Shown here: positions 1-7,603 of the stretch, piece by piece
Position numbering within the stretch: the stretch's first letter is position 1
Layout of the letters: every line of letters begins with the position of its first letter
Origin: Perlabentimonas sp046542995
Lineage (GTDB): Bacteria; Bacteroidota; Bacteroidia; Bacteroidales; Tenuifilaceae
Reading direction: 5' to 3'
DNA length: 24,818 nucleotides
NCBI GenBank assembly: GCA_046542995.1
Contig: JBKHAH010000050.1
Coordinates: forward strand, 1-24,818
Position numbers and translations under genes: made by a program
Notes under the pieces: generated by a model
Told to the model about the DNA's origin: nothing
The model's input: the letters and a program-made list of their open reading frames with translations, nothing else
The model's database searches: none

Positions 1-6
1 CATTTA

Positions 7-723
7 TTAAACAGCCTCAGCTAACTCCTCTTTAGCTTGTTTGCCTTGAGATATCTGCTTCTCGCTTACAACCTGTCCGTCAAGTAAATTAATAATGCGG
101 TGAGCATGCTCGGCATCGTACTGCGAGTGGGTAACCATAATTATGGTTGTACCCTCCTTGTTTAGCTCCGTAAGCAAAGTCATTACCTCCTTACCGTTGT
201 TTGAGTCGAGGTTACCGGTTGGCTCATCGGCAAGTATTAGTTTAGGGTTGGAAACTACTGCACGTGCAATGGCAACGCGCTGCTGCTGACCACCTGATAG
301 TTGCTGAGGGAAATGATTACGCCTGTGGGAAATCCCCATACGTCCCAGTGCACTCTCAACCATCTCCTTGCGTTGGGCTGCTGGCACCTTCTGATAAACC
401 AAAGGTAACTCTACATTTTGATAAACCGATAGCTCATCAATCAAGTTAAAACTCTGGAAAACAAAGCCAATGTTAGATTTGCGAAGAGTGGTGCGATGAC
501 GCTCCCTAAAGTTGGTGACATCAATATCGGCAAAAACAAACTTACCATCGCTGGGATTATCCAGCAATCCCAAGATATTAAGCAAAGTTGACTTACCACA
601 ACCCGAAGGGCCCATTATGGCAACAAACTCGCCATCCTTCACTTCAATGGAGATATCATTAATGGCAGTAGTTTCAACCTCCTCTGTACGGAATACTTTC
701 TTTAAATTCTGAATGCGTATCAT
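7..723 (-). CDS. ABC transporter ATP-binding protein (LolD/MacB type)
   Basis: Cytoplasmic ATPase subunit of an ABC system, probably one working with an FtsX/MacB-like permease on lipoprotein release, efflux or envelope tasks. Visible motifs in the 238 residues are Walker A GPSGCGKST (38-46), Q-loop Q90, signature LSGGQQQR (142-149), Walker B LILADEPTGNLDS (162-174) and switch H199. The length and the LADEPTGNLDS form are typical of the LolD/MacB family. The ATG at 723 begins right before the conserved IRIQNLKKVF strand. A minus-strand ATG at 3-1 lies three bases after the stop, so a partner gene, probably the permease, seems to start at the window edge. The 277 bp upstream is divergent from the lipoprotein locus, so this gene needs its own promoter; I could not identify one with confidence. 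The substrate cannot be assigned from the ATPase alone. Confidence 0.93.
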   Translation of the reverse strand: MIRIQNLKKVFRTEEVETTAINDISIEVKDGEFVAIMGPSGCGKSTLLNILGLLDNPSDGKFVFADIDVTNFRERHRTTLRKSNIGFVFQSFNLIDELSVYQNVELPLVYQKVPAAQRKEMVESALGRMGISHRRNHFPQQLSGGQQQRVAIARAVVSNPKLILADEPTGNLDSNNGKEVMTLLTELNKEGTTIIMVTHSQYDAEHAHRIINLLDGQVVSEKQISQGKQAKEELAEAV

Positions 724-820
724 GATAATAAATTTTATTGGTTTCTATTATCGCTAATTAATCACAATACATGCCAAAAAATACTATCAACTTCATATCA
801 ATACATTACATAACTTTCCA

Positions 821-846
821 TTTATGTTTTAGGTATAAAACATAAA
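821..846. repeat. 11-bp perfect inverted repeat with 4-nt spacer
   Basis: TTTATGTTTTA (821-831), spacer GGTA, TAAAACATAAA (836-846): every position pairs. It sits between the divergent ABC ATPase gene and the lipoprotein locus, about 70 bp upstream of the plus-strand -33 box. It could be an operator for a dimeric regulator or simply a very AT-rich hairpin. No T-tract follows, so it does not look like an intrinsic terminator. Confidence 0.55.
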
Positions 847-914
847 AACATTATGTACAATATGGAACAAGGAGTGTTCGGAATCGAACGTTTTTAAAAC
901 ATTTCAATTTTTCT

Positions 915-944
915 TTTGAAATCTGAAAAATTGAAATACTTTTG
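915..944 (+). promoter_or_regulatory. Bacteroidota-type promoter of the lipoprotein/TonB locus
   Basis: TTTG at 915-918, 18 bases, then TACTTTTG at 937-944, which matches the Bacteroidota consensus TTTG-N17-23-TAnnTTTG exactly. Transcription should start around 948-952, leaving a leader of roughly 50 nt before the ATG at 1001. The leader is A-rich before the start (CCAAAAAAAATACTACAAA), as is usual in this phylum. Confidence 0.75.
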
Positions 945-1000
945 CACCCGTTATGCATTTATTTGCATATTGAATATCTAACCAAAAAAAATACTACAAA

Positions 1001-1591
1001 ATGAAAATGAGACAATTTAGCATTGCAGCACTTACCATGCTTATTGCATTTGGAGTTACAAACTGTAAGAAGGAGGAGCAAGAACCTCAAAAGAACATTG
1101 TAAAACTTGGAGCTCAGGATAATGAAACCCAAAAAGGTTTCTTCTCAGTTTCAGAGAAAACTACCCACACCCTTCAAGAAGCTTATGAAAATCAGGATAA
1201 AGTTGACATATTCTGTTTTTACTACGTTGAGGAGGACTACACAAACGAAACAGCGCTTGCAGGACCAGACTCAAAAGTTAAGGGTGTTTTCAGCGAGATT
1301 GATGCAGCAGAACCAAACCCACTTGACCCTCGTGAATGGGAGTTACAAAGGGGTACCCGTTTCCATATGGTTGAAGATTTAACCAAAGAGGAATATGACG
1401 CATTAACTAATGGTGACCAATTAATTGAAGACACCTATAGCGAGGATGATGGCAGAAGGGTTGTTAGCTTGCTTGAGGTTGATGATATTGTTGCATTTAA
1501 AACGGAGGACGGCACCTTTGGGCTCTTAATTGTAACAGAAGTAATCCCTGGTAACGATGGAGTGATTGAGTTTGAGTATAAAACAAGATAG
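1001..1591 (+). CDS. Surface-type lipoprotein, uncharacterised family
   Basis: Function not recognised. The 196-residue product begins with a lipoprotein signal (hydrophobic 5-18, acylated Cys22 in GVTNC). Next comes KKEEQE, an acidic/lysine tail like the lipoprotein export signal that sends Bacteroidota lipoproteins to the cell surface. The mature part (about 35-196) aligns by eye with the C-terminal half of the next gene product. Shared elements are LGAQDN (36-41), EEYDALTNGDQLIEDTYS (130-147) and IVAFKTEDGTFGLL (163-176) followed by a final beta strand. It is the first gene after the promoter at 915-944 and 79 bp before the next lipoprotein gene. An accessory, ligand-capturing role for the downstream TonB-dependent receptor is an inference from context only. 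Confidence 0.88.
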   Translation: MKMRQFSIAALTMLIAFGVTNCKKEEQEPQKNIVKLGAQDNETQKGFFSVSEKTTHTLQEAYENQDKVDIFCFYYVEEDYTNETALAGPDSKVKGVFSEIDAAEPNPLDPREWELQRGTRFHMVEDLTKEEYDALTNGDQLIEDTYSEDDGRRVVSLLEVDDIVAFKTEDGTFGLLIVTEVIPGNDGVIEFEYKTR

Positions 1592-1612
1592 ATACTTAAA
1601 ATATTTACCCAC

Positions 1613-1647
1613 TTAACCCTGTAAGGGCATTCATCCTTTTGGGTTAA
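1613..1647 (+). promoter_or_regulatory. Intergenic hairpin between the two lipoprotein genes
   Basis: Outer stem TTAACCC (1613-1619) with GGGTTAA (1641-1647), 7 bp. Inner stem AAGGG (1623-1627) with TCCTT (1634-1638), 5 bp including one G·T. It lies between stop and start inside a co-directional gene set and has no T-tract. A role in mRNA processing, stability or differential expression of the two lipoproteins is plausible but unproven. Confidence 0.5.
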
Positions 1648-1670
1648 TAATTTAAGAAATCCCAAAAATT

Positions 1671-2570
1671 ATGCGTTGGAATATTCTACTAATAATCCTA
1701 TTTATATCTCCATTTATTATTTCTTGCGAGAAAGAAGAAACAAACAGCACCCCTCCTACGATTGAGTTTCAAGATGGGGATTTTACGCAACCTAACGATT
1801 ATATACCAATAGGTGGTAATCTTAAATTCAGAATTACTGCTACCAAAGGGAGCGCTCCCCTAACAAACTATAGGGTACAAAGGATTACTGAAAAGGATAC
1901 AATAACCGAGATTGAACTTGGTATGTATATTGAAAAAACAGAATATACCCACACTATTACAGCAGTGAAATCATCTGAAGAAGAGGAGGAATGGGTATTT
2001 ATGGTTATGAATGCCAACCGCGATACGGCCTATATAACACGCACTGTATATCTTGGTGAGGGTACATCTTATGGTCCAATCAAGCATTTCTCATCTATTA
2101 AAATTGGCATGCAGGATAATTCGGAATACCCTCACTTTTTAGATTTAAATACCGGAGAAACATACAATAACGAAACCATTACAGGCAACGAATCTACCGT
2201 GGATCTTCTCGGCTTTGTTTACCTAACAGGAGGCATTATGTCGCCAACTTTAAGCTGCCCTAACTACAGCTCCGTTACGGAGCATTACCCAAGCATAGCG
2301 GATTGGCCAGATAAAAAATCAACCATGTATGATTACAATGCAGTTGATAACGACCTTGTTGACCCTGACGAATTTGAAGCAGCTACAAACGATAGCCTCC
2401 TGATTAATTCTTATAGCCCTCAGAGCGTAAGTGGTAATTGCAAGTACTGCTTTACTGGCAAAATTGTTCCTTTCAAAACACATGAGGGTAAGTACGGGCT
2501 AATACGAATTATTCATGCCAATGAAACTTCAGAAGGTTACATGGAAGTTGATGTAAAAATTCAGGAATAG
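1671..2570 (+). CDS. Two-domain surface lipoprotein related to the upstream gene
   Basis: Function not recognised. The product has 299 residues with a lipoprotein signal (hydrophobic 5-18, Cys19 in FIISC) and acidic EKEETNS after the cysteine, again suggesting surface display. Residues about 28-130 are beta-rich and resemble an Ig/PKD-like sandwich. Residues about 143-299 are a paralogue of the mature part of the preceding lipoprotein: IGMQDN (145-150), DEFEAATNDSLLINSYS (233-249), IVPFKTHEGKYGLI (265-278). Unlike the paralogue it has extra cysteines, Cys196 and a CKYC pair (257-260), which could form a disulfide or bind a metal. It is followed after 38 bp by the TonB-dependent receptor gene and is most likely co-transcribed with it. 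Confidence 0.87.
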   Translation: MRWNILLIILFISPFIISCEKEETNSTPPTIEFQDGDFTQPNDYIPIGGNLKFRITATKGSAPLTNYRVQRITEKDTITEIELGMYIEKTEYTHTITAVKSSEEEEEWVFMVMNANRDTAYITRTVYLGEGTSYGPIKHFSSIKIGMQDNSEYPHFLDLNTGETYNNETITGNESTVDLLGFVYLTGGIMSPTLSCPNYSSVTEHYPSIADWPDKKSTMYDYNAVDNDLVDPDEFEAATNDSLLINSYSPQSVSGNCKYCFTGKIVPFKTHEGKYGLIRIIHANETSEGYMEVDVKIQE

Positions 2571-2608
2571 CAGAAATTGATTAGAGAACAGATTACTTAG
2601 CTTATAAT

Positions 2609-4912
2609 ATGAGACTATTACTTACTGCAACTATAATAATAAGTCAAATAACCCTTGTCTTTTCACAAGGTACAATTGAAGGTTTTATCAAAGATAAAAT
2701 TCAGGACGAGCCATTAGCAGGTGCACATGTTAGTATAGGTAGGCGTGTAGTTGCTAGCGATGACAATGGTCACTTTGCGTTTAAAGATTTATCAGAAGGA
2801 GAGTACAAGGTAACCATATCGGCCATTGGGTATGTAAAGCAGAATAAAACAGTTAAAGTTGAAAGTGACCAAACCAAAACGTTAGAAATAATTCTTTCGG
2901 AAGACGATGTATATCTCGATGAGGTGGTTGTCTCTGCCACACGAACCGAAACAAAGATAAGCGATATACCCGGAAGGGTTGAAATAATAACCCCCGAGAA
3001 GGTTTCTCTATCATCGTACCAAAGCACCGATGAGTTGCTTGCCCTCCTGCCAGGAGTTCACACGGGTCGTTCATACGGCCTATTCTCATTCCGCTCTACC
3101 GTTTCAATGCGTGGTGTTAGTGGTAAAGAGCAAGCACGTACCCTTGTGCTGGTTAATGGAATACCAGTTAATAAAGCCGATGGCGGCTCTGTAAACTGGA
3201 ACTTAATATCAACAGGTGAGATAGAACACATTGAAGTAGTAAAAGGTCCTGGTTCGGCGCTATACGGGGGAAACGCAATGGGTGGAATTATCAACATTGT
3301 GAATAAACAACCCACAAAGACCATTGAAGGTAGCCTTTCCGCAAGCTACGGAACTTACAACACAAAAGGAATTAATGCCAAGTTTGCAGGTAAGCTTGAT
3401 AATGGTTTTTACTGGGCTGCCAACGGGTTGTTTAGAGACAGCGACGGTTACATTACCCAATCGTACGCGGAGCAACAGGCAAACCCTTACATCACTGAAT
3501 CTACCTTTGAGGAGAAGGTGCTCCATTTTAAAACGGGTTATGATGGTGGCGAGAAATTCTCAGCCGAGGTAGATTTTACTCTTTTTGATGACGTACGAAC
3601 AACAGGCGAGCAGGTTCATCAGCCCCTGGGTAATCTTCGTGAATATGATACTTACCAGCTACGTTCTGTATTCAAGGGGACTGCTGGAGGGATAAAATGG
3701 ACCGCATCCGCATTCTTCCAACGAGAATTCTATAAGCGCCTTAGCGAGTGGGTTCGCGACGACTACACCTGGTACGATGTGCTATCGGAAAGAAGCGACT
3801 ACGGGCTGCTTACAAGTGCCAACTACAAATACAATAACCACTCCATAACAGGTGGCATCGATGTTCGTTTAGGCGAGGTTGATGCATCGGATGTGTACTA
3901 CACCTCAACCGACCAGGTTGATAACAAGGGTAATATGGATTTTGCAGGATTTTACATTCAGGATGAGATATCGCTTCTAGATAATAAGTTGAGGTTTACA
4001 GCGGGGCTACGCTACGACATTGCACGTTTTTACGATGGTGAATTTATTATCCACTCCCCCTCATTAGAAACGGACTTTATGAAAGAGTACCAGTTTAGCG
4101 ATCAGGAGGATGTTTCCTGGGGTGCTTTTAGCCCAAGGCTATCAGTTCAGTATAAACCCAATAACACTTACCGCATCTACGCTAGCTACAGTAGGGGGTT
4201 TCGCCCATCGGTTCTCGATGATCTATGCCGTTCGGGGCGAGTACGCGGAGGTTTCAAGGTGGCAAATCCAAACTTAACACCCGAGTATCTTGACAATTTT
4301 GAAATAGGAGGAGATTACAAACCAGCCAAATGGCTTAGGGTGTCTGGTAGCGCATTCTACTCTTTGGGTAGCGATTTCTTATACTACGTTTCAACCGGCG
4401 AAACCATAGAAATGAGTTTTGGCCCAAGGCCAATTATGATTCGCGCTAACATTTCCGAAGTAGATATAAAGGGTTTTGAAACCGATTTTTCTGCCAGCCC
4501 ATTGCGCTATCTTTCCGTTTTTGGAGGATATGCCTACGCATCATCAAAAATTAGCGACTACAAACCCATTGACCCCGATGATTTTGACCTTACAGGCAGG
4601 TATCTTACCGATGTGCCTATGCACTCATTTGTAGCAGGCACATTTGTTCGCACACAGTATTTCGATGCAAGCTTAACATCGCGTTACACCGGGAAAATGT
4701 ATATTAACGATCAGAACGCATACGACGATTGGGTGCTAAGCAACCAGCTGCCCGCTAGATTTACTATTGATTTTAAAATTTCAAAAGAGATTTACAAACA
4801 TGTAGATGTTTCGCTTAGCATTCAAAACATACTAGACAAAAAGTATTACGAAAGTAACCTGTCTGTTGGTCCAGGAAGATTTATTATGATGGGGATAAGG
4901 GCAAAGCTATAA
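2609..4912 (+). CDS. TonB-dependent outer-membrane receptor
   Basis: Active importer of an iron complex, cobalamin-like molecule or other large ligand across the outer membrane, driven by TonB-ExbBD. The 767 residues have a signal peptide (1-20, cut after LVFSQ), a carboxypeptidase-regulatory-like beta domain (22-97), a TonB-box-like DEVVVSATRTE (104-114), and a plug domain (about 118-232) with the typical LVNGIPVN, VVKGPGSALYG and GGIINIV motifs. The 22-strand barrel ends in a final beta strand (VGPGRFIMMGIRAKL). The barrel has an FRPS...NPNLTPE stretch comparable to the FRAP/NPNL motifs of heme and siderophore receptors, but this does not fix the ligand. It is not a SusC-type protein: the length is shorter and no SusD partner is present. 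Its neighbours are two surface lipoproteins upstream and an SUOX-like lipoprotein downstream. Confidence 0.95.
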   Translation: MRLLLTATIIISQITLVFSQGTIEGFIKDKIQDEPLAGAHVSIGRRVVASDDNGHFAFKDLSEGEYKVTISAIGYVKQNKTVKVESDQTKTLEIILSEDDVYLDEVVVSATRTETKISDIPGRVEIITPEKVSLSSYQSTDELLALLPGVHTGRSYGLFSFRSTVSMRGVSGKEQARTLVLVNGIPVNKADGGSVNWNLISTGEIEHIEVVKGPGSALYGGNAMGGIINIVNKQPTKTIEGSLSASYGTYNTKGINAKFAGKLDNGFYWAANGLFRDSDGYITQSYAEQQANPYITESTFEEKVLHFKTGYDGGEKFSAEVDFTLFDDVRTTGEQVHQPLGNLREYDTYQLRSVFKGTAGGIKWTASAFFQREFYKRLSEWVRDDYTWYDVLSERSDYGLLTSANYKYNNHSITGGIDVRLGEVDASDVYYTSTDQVDNKGNMDFAGFYIQDEISLLDNKLRFTAGLRYDIARFYDGEFIIHSPSLETDFMKEYQFSDQEDVSWGAFSPRLSVQYKPNNTYRIYASYSRGFRPSVLDDLCRSGRVRGGFKVANPNLTPEYLDNFEIGGDYKPAKWLRVSGSAFYSLGSDFLYYVSTGETIEMSFGPRPIMIRANISEVDIKGFETDFSASPLRYLSVFGGYAYASSKISDYKPIDPDDFDLTGRYLTDVPMHSFVAGTFVRTQYFDASLTSRYTGKMYINDQNAYDDWVLSNQLPARFTIDFKISKEIYKHVDVSLSIQNILDKKYYESNLSVGPGRFIMMGIRAKL

Positions 4913-4925
4913 TAATAGGATTAGG

Positions 4926-4993
4926 TGATTGATTTGATAGTCGGCATTAGGCGAAAAATCTACGCGAAAACCTCCCAATCTTCCAATCAATCA
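4926..4993. repeat. Inverted repeat between receptor and SUOX-like lipoprotein
   Basis: TGATTGATT (4926-4934) pairs with AATCAATCA (4985-4993) across a 50-nt loop inside the 103-bp gap. The long loop makes a strong hairpin doubtful. It may mark a processing site or the end of the receptor transcript. No promoter matching the phylum consensus was found in this gap. Confidence 0.3.
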
Positions 4994-5015
4994 AATTACT
5001 AATAACACATATAAG

Positions 5016-6077
5016 ATGAGATTTAAATACATTATAATTTTTTTGACTATAGCAGTAACTGCACATTCCTGCAATCTGATTCCCGATGCCATTTCGGGAG
5101 CAACACGTGGCTATGATGCCAATGGTAACAGTTTTTACCACCGCACCAAAGAGACCAATCTTAAAACAGGAGAACTATGGATTGATGGCGAAGTAAAAAA
5201 TCCGGGGAAAGTAAATCTCCGAAAACTATACAAACGTGAAGTGTTTTACAAAGAGGGAGTGCCAAACGATTCGGGCAAGATTGATTTTGTAGGAGCATAT
5301 CGTTACCGCGGTTATTCACTATTCGATATTCTTAACCCATTCTTCCTTGAGAAGAAGAACGCTGCAGAGTTTGTGCCCGACACCGATGCTTACATTATCA
5401 TTGAGAACGACAAGGGTGATAAGGTAGTTTTCTCGTGGGCTGAGATATACTTAACGCAAATACCCCATCAAATTATAATTGCCACCGAGCAGGCAAGCAT
5501 TCAGCCCTACAAGCGTGAGGTTGATTACCCCAAGGATGAAATATGGAAGATTGTTGCAGCTACCGACCTATATGCATTCAGGCAGATGGAGAACCCAACA
5601 AAAATAACTCTTAGATCGTTCGACAAGAAGCACCTTCCTATTGATAGGGAACTTGAGAACCCATACAGCCCACAGGTTAACATTACACTAAACGACAACC
5701 TTTTAACAGTAGTTGACTCTAAGTATAAAAGCGATTGTAAAGTAACCTACAAATCGGTATTTTATGGCATGGGCATGGGTTATCACGACACGCCAACATT
5801 TACCGGTTACCCATTAGCACCAATAGTTTGGCAAGGTTTTAAGGAGAACGAATTTAGCTGGATGCGTAAAGGATTAGCACTTGTTGTTGGAAAGGACGGA
5901 TTTAGAAACATTCTAAGCGTAAGCGAATTGTTAAACCGCGCTGACCAAGCTGAACCGATACTTGCAATACCACCCGATTATAAAAGCAAAGGGCATTATA
6001 GGCTTTACCTTCCGTGGGCATTTTATGCCGATTTTTCAGTAAGAAACCTTGCGGAGATATACTTTTTTACAGAATAA
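5016..6077 (+). CDS. Lipoprotein with duplicated SUOX-like (molybdopterin-oxidoreductase fold) domain
   Basis: The 353-residue product has a lipoprotein signal (hydrophobic 5-16, Cys19 in TAHSC). The residues after the cysteine (NLIPD) lack the acidic surface-export pattern, so a periplasm-facing location is likelier. Residues 54-200 follow the outline of the sulfite-oxidase-type molybdopterin-binding fold: WIDGEVKNPGKVNLRKL, YRYRGYSLFDIL (96-107), DAYIIIENDKGDKVVFSWAEI (124-144), then IWKIVAATDLYAFRQMENP. A second, more diverged copy covers about 222-353: GKDGFRNILSVSEL (292-305), PILAI, RLYLPWAFYADFSVRNL. Neither copy has a cysteine at the molybdenum-ligand position; the only mature cysteines are the lipid Cys19 and Cys241. 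It is therefore probably a binding or structural version rather than an enzyme. The family assignment is by motif and is moderate. The position suggests a partner of the receptor. Confidence 0.82.
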   Translation: MRFKYIIIFLTIAVTAHSCNLIPDAISGATRGYDANGNSFYHRTKETNLKTGELWIDGEVKNPGKVNLRKLYKREVFYKEGVPNDSGKIDFVGAYRYRGYSLFDILNPFFLEKKNAAEFVPDTDAYIIIENDKGDKVVFSWAEIYLTQIPHQIIIATEQASIQPYKREVDYPKDEIWKIVAATDLYAFRQMENPTKITLRSFDKKHLPIDRELENPYSPQVNITLNDNLLTVVDSKYKSDCKVTYKSVFYGMGMGYHDTPTFTGYPLAPIVWQGFKENEFSWMRKGLALVVGKDGFRNILSVSELLNRADQAEPILAIPPDYKSKGHYRLYLPWAFYADFSVRNLAEIYFFTE

Positions 6078-6101
6078 GAACTAGGTTATGGATGCGGTTT
6101 G

Positions 6102-7595
6102 CTATTCTCTTCCCAAAGGGAGGCTTATAACAAACTCCGCCCCTCCACCATCACGATTGGTAACCGAAATTGCTCCCTGATGCTTCTCAATAATGCCCTT
6201 GGATATTGGCAATCCAATCCCCAATCCAAACTCACCACCAGCAGCCTTTGTTGTAAAGCTGGGAGCAAATATTTTCTTTTTAAGATTGTCAGGTATTCCA
6301 GGGCCCGAATCGGCAATCTTAACCCAAACAGCATTCCCCTCTGATGATGTACCACATGATATGTAAACATCACCATTATCCTCCATGGCATCGCAAGCGT
6401 TAATAATAAGATTGGTCCACACCTGATTCAGCTCGCCAACAAAACAGCTAACGGGTGGTATATCCTGCAAATCGAGATGCACCCTTATATCCTTTAAACG
6501 ATGACCCAAAATATGCAGCGTTTCATGAATCCCTTCTCGAATATCAGCCATCTCGGGCATTTTACCGGGCTGTCTGCTATAGCTTTTAAGACTTTTTACC
6601 AAGAATTCTATCCTACTGGTAGATAAACGAATACTATTCAAAAACACGCCCGACTGGTAAGCATCAAGCAGAAGCTGCAACGTATCTCCCTTACTCTCCT
6701 TTGATAAAAAGGTGTTAATGTTTTCAACTACGCTACTATTCATCTCTGATATAACCCTTAACGCACTACGTTTTAAATGTGGATAATCTTGACCCAGCTG
6801 CTTCATGCGGGCTCTCTTCTCGGTTGAATCAGCATACCTTCGTTTTAGTCCCGATTCAATCATTAAACGCACGAGCCCAACATCGGCATTAGCCGATAGC
6901 TTACCAATTATTAAGGGTAGGTTGGTTGTTAGGTAATCAACCGACCTAAGCAGTGCAGAAGCGGGGTTGTTAATCTCGTGAGCGAGCCCAGCGGTAAGTT
7001 CGCCCAGCGTTGCCATCTTCTCCTGCGAAATAAGGGCATTACGGGTACTTTCCAGCTCGCGGATAGTTTTCTGCAGCTGATTTCGCTCCTGCTCAAGCTC
7101 CTTGGTAAGATGAGCCACTTCAAGATGAAGCCCTACCACGCTTCGGTATCGCTCAGCAAGGTTTGAGAAGATTAGTCCTTGCAGCGTTCGACTAATTTCA
7201 GGGTATCTGTTTAGAAAAGTATCGAAACTTCCATGATTGAAAGCCAATGCAGTTACCTTTGAATGCGCTTTTATAGATAAGAAGATTGGCTCGCCCGTTT
7301 GGAATGAGAGCAACCCGCAAAAATCACCGGGACCAAGCAATCCAATATCAGCAGTAACACCCTCACCCTCCTTCTGCTGAGCAACCTCTCCGCTTAAAAT
7401 AACATATAGATGCTCATTCTTTTGCCCCTCCTCCAGCAGCACATCGTTTGGCTCAAAAGTAACCAGCAGCTCTTTTAGCAGGGTTGAATCGGGAATAAGC
7501 TGATTGATATTGTGAACGAAGGTGTTCTTATCGTAGAGCGCCCGGGCAGCTTCTTTGATTACCTTGGGGTTATGAGATTTTTTGTGAGGTTTCAT
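6102..7595 (-). CDS. Cytoplasmic histidine kinase with N-terminal cNMP-binding-type domain
   Basis: Soluble sensor kinase of 497 residues with no membrane segment. Residues about 38-155 form a CRP/cNMP-binding beta-roll (ILSGEVAQQ, GLLGPGDFCGLLSF). A coiled linker (155-190) leads to the dimerisation helix with phospho-acceptor His206 in ELTAGLAHEINNPA. The ATPase domain shows the N box (LNQVWTNLIINACDAM, 389-404), G1 DSGPGIP (429-435), F box FAPSFTTK (443-450) and G2 GLGIGLPISK (457-466). About 85 residues separate the first dimerisation helix from the expected second one (RIEFLVKSLKSYSR, 328-341), longer than usual. The ATG at 7595 lies 8 bp (an A-run) after the phosphatase stop, so the two are surely co-transcribed. 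Likely partner is the receiver protein at 10020-10508. The ligand of the N-terminal domain is unknown. Confidence 0.93.
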   Translation of the reverse strand: MKPHKKSHNPKVIKEAARALYDKNTFVHNINQLIPDSTLLKELLVTFEPNDVLLEEGQKNEHLYVILSGEVAQQKEGEGVTADIGLLGPGDFCGLLSFQTGEPIFLSIKAHSKVTALAFNHGSFDTFLNRYPEISRTLQGLIFSNLAERYRSVVGLHLEVAHLTKELEQERNQLQKTIRELESTRNALISQEKMATLGELTAGLAHEINNPASALLRSVDYLTTNLPLIIGKLSANADVGLVRLMIESGLKRRYADSTEKRARMKQLGQDYPHLKRSALRVISEMNSSVVENINTFLSKESKGDTLQLLLDAYQSGVFLNSIRLSTSRIEFLVKSLKSYSRQPGKMPEMADIREGIHETLHILGHRLKDIRVHLDLQDIPPVSCFVGELNQVWTNLIINACDAMEDNGDVYISCGTSSEGNAVWVKIADSGPGIPDNLKKKIFAPSFTTKAAGGEFGLGIGLPISKGIIEKHQGAISVTNRDGGGAEFVISLPLGRE

Positions 7596-7603
7596 GTTTT
7601 TTT

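Noticed and set aside
872..892. A tRNA T-loop look-alike (TTCGATTC on the minus strand) that might be a tRNA fragment or attachment site.
   Set aside because: The flanking bases do not form the 5-bp T stem and no other tRNA arm is nearby; it is just a short GTTCG-GAAT-CGAAC hairpin.
6078..6101. A bidirectional terminator between the convergent SUOX-like lipoprotein and kinase genes.
   Set aside because: The 24-bp gap has no inverted repeat or T-tract.
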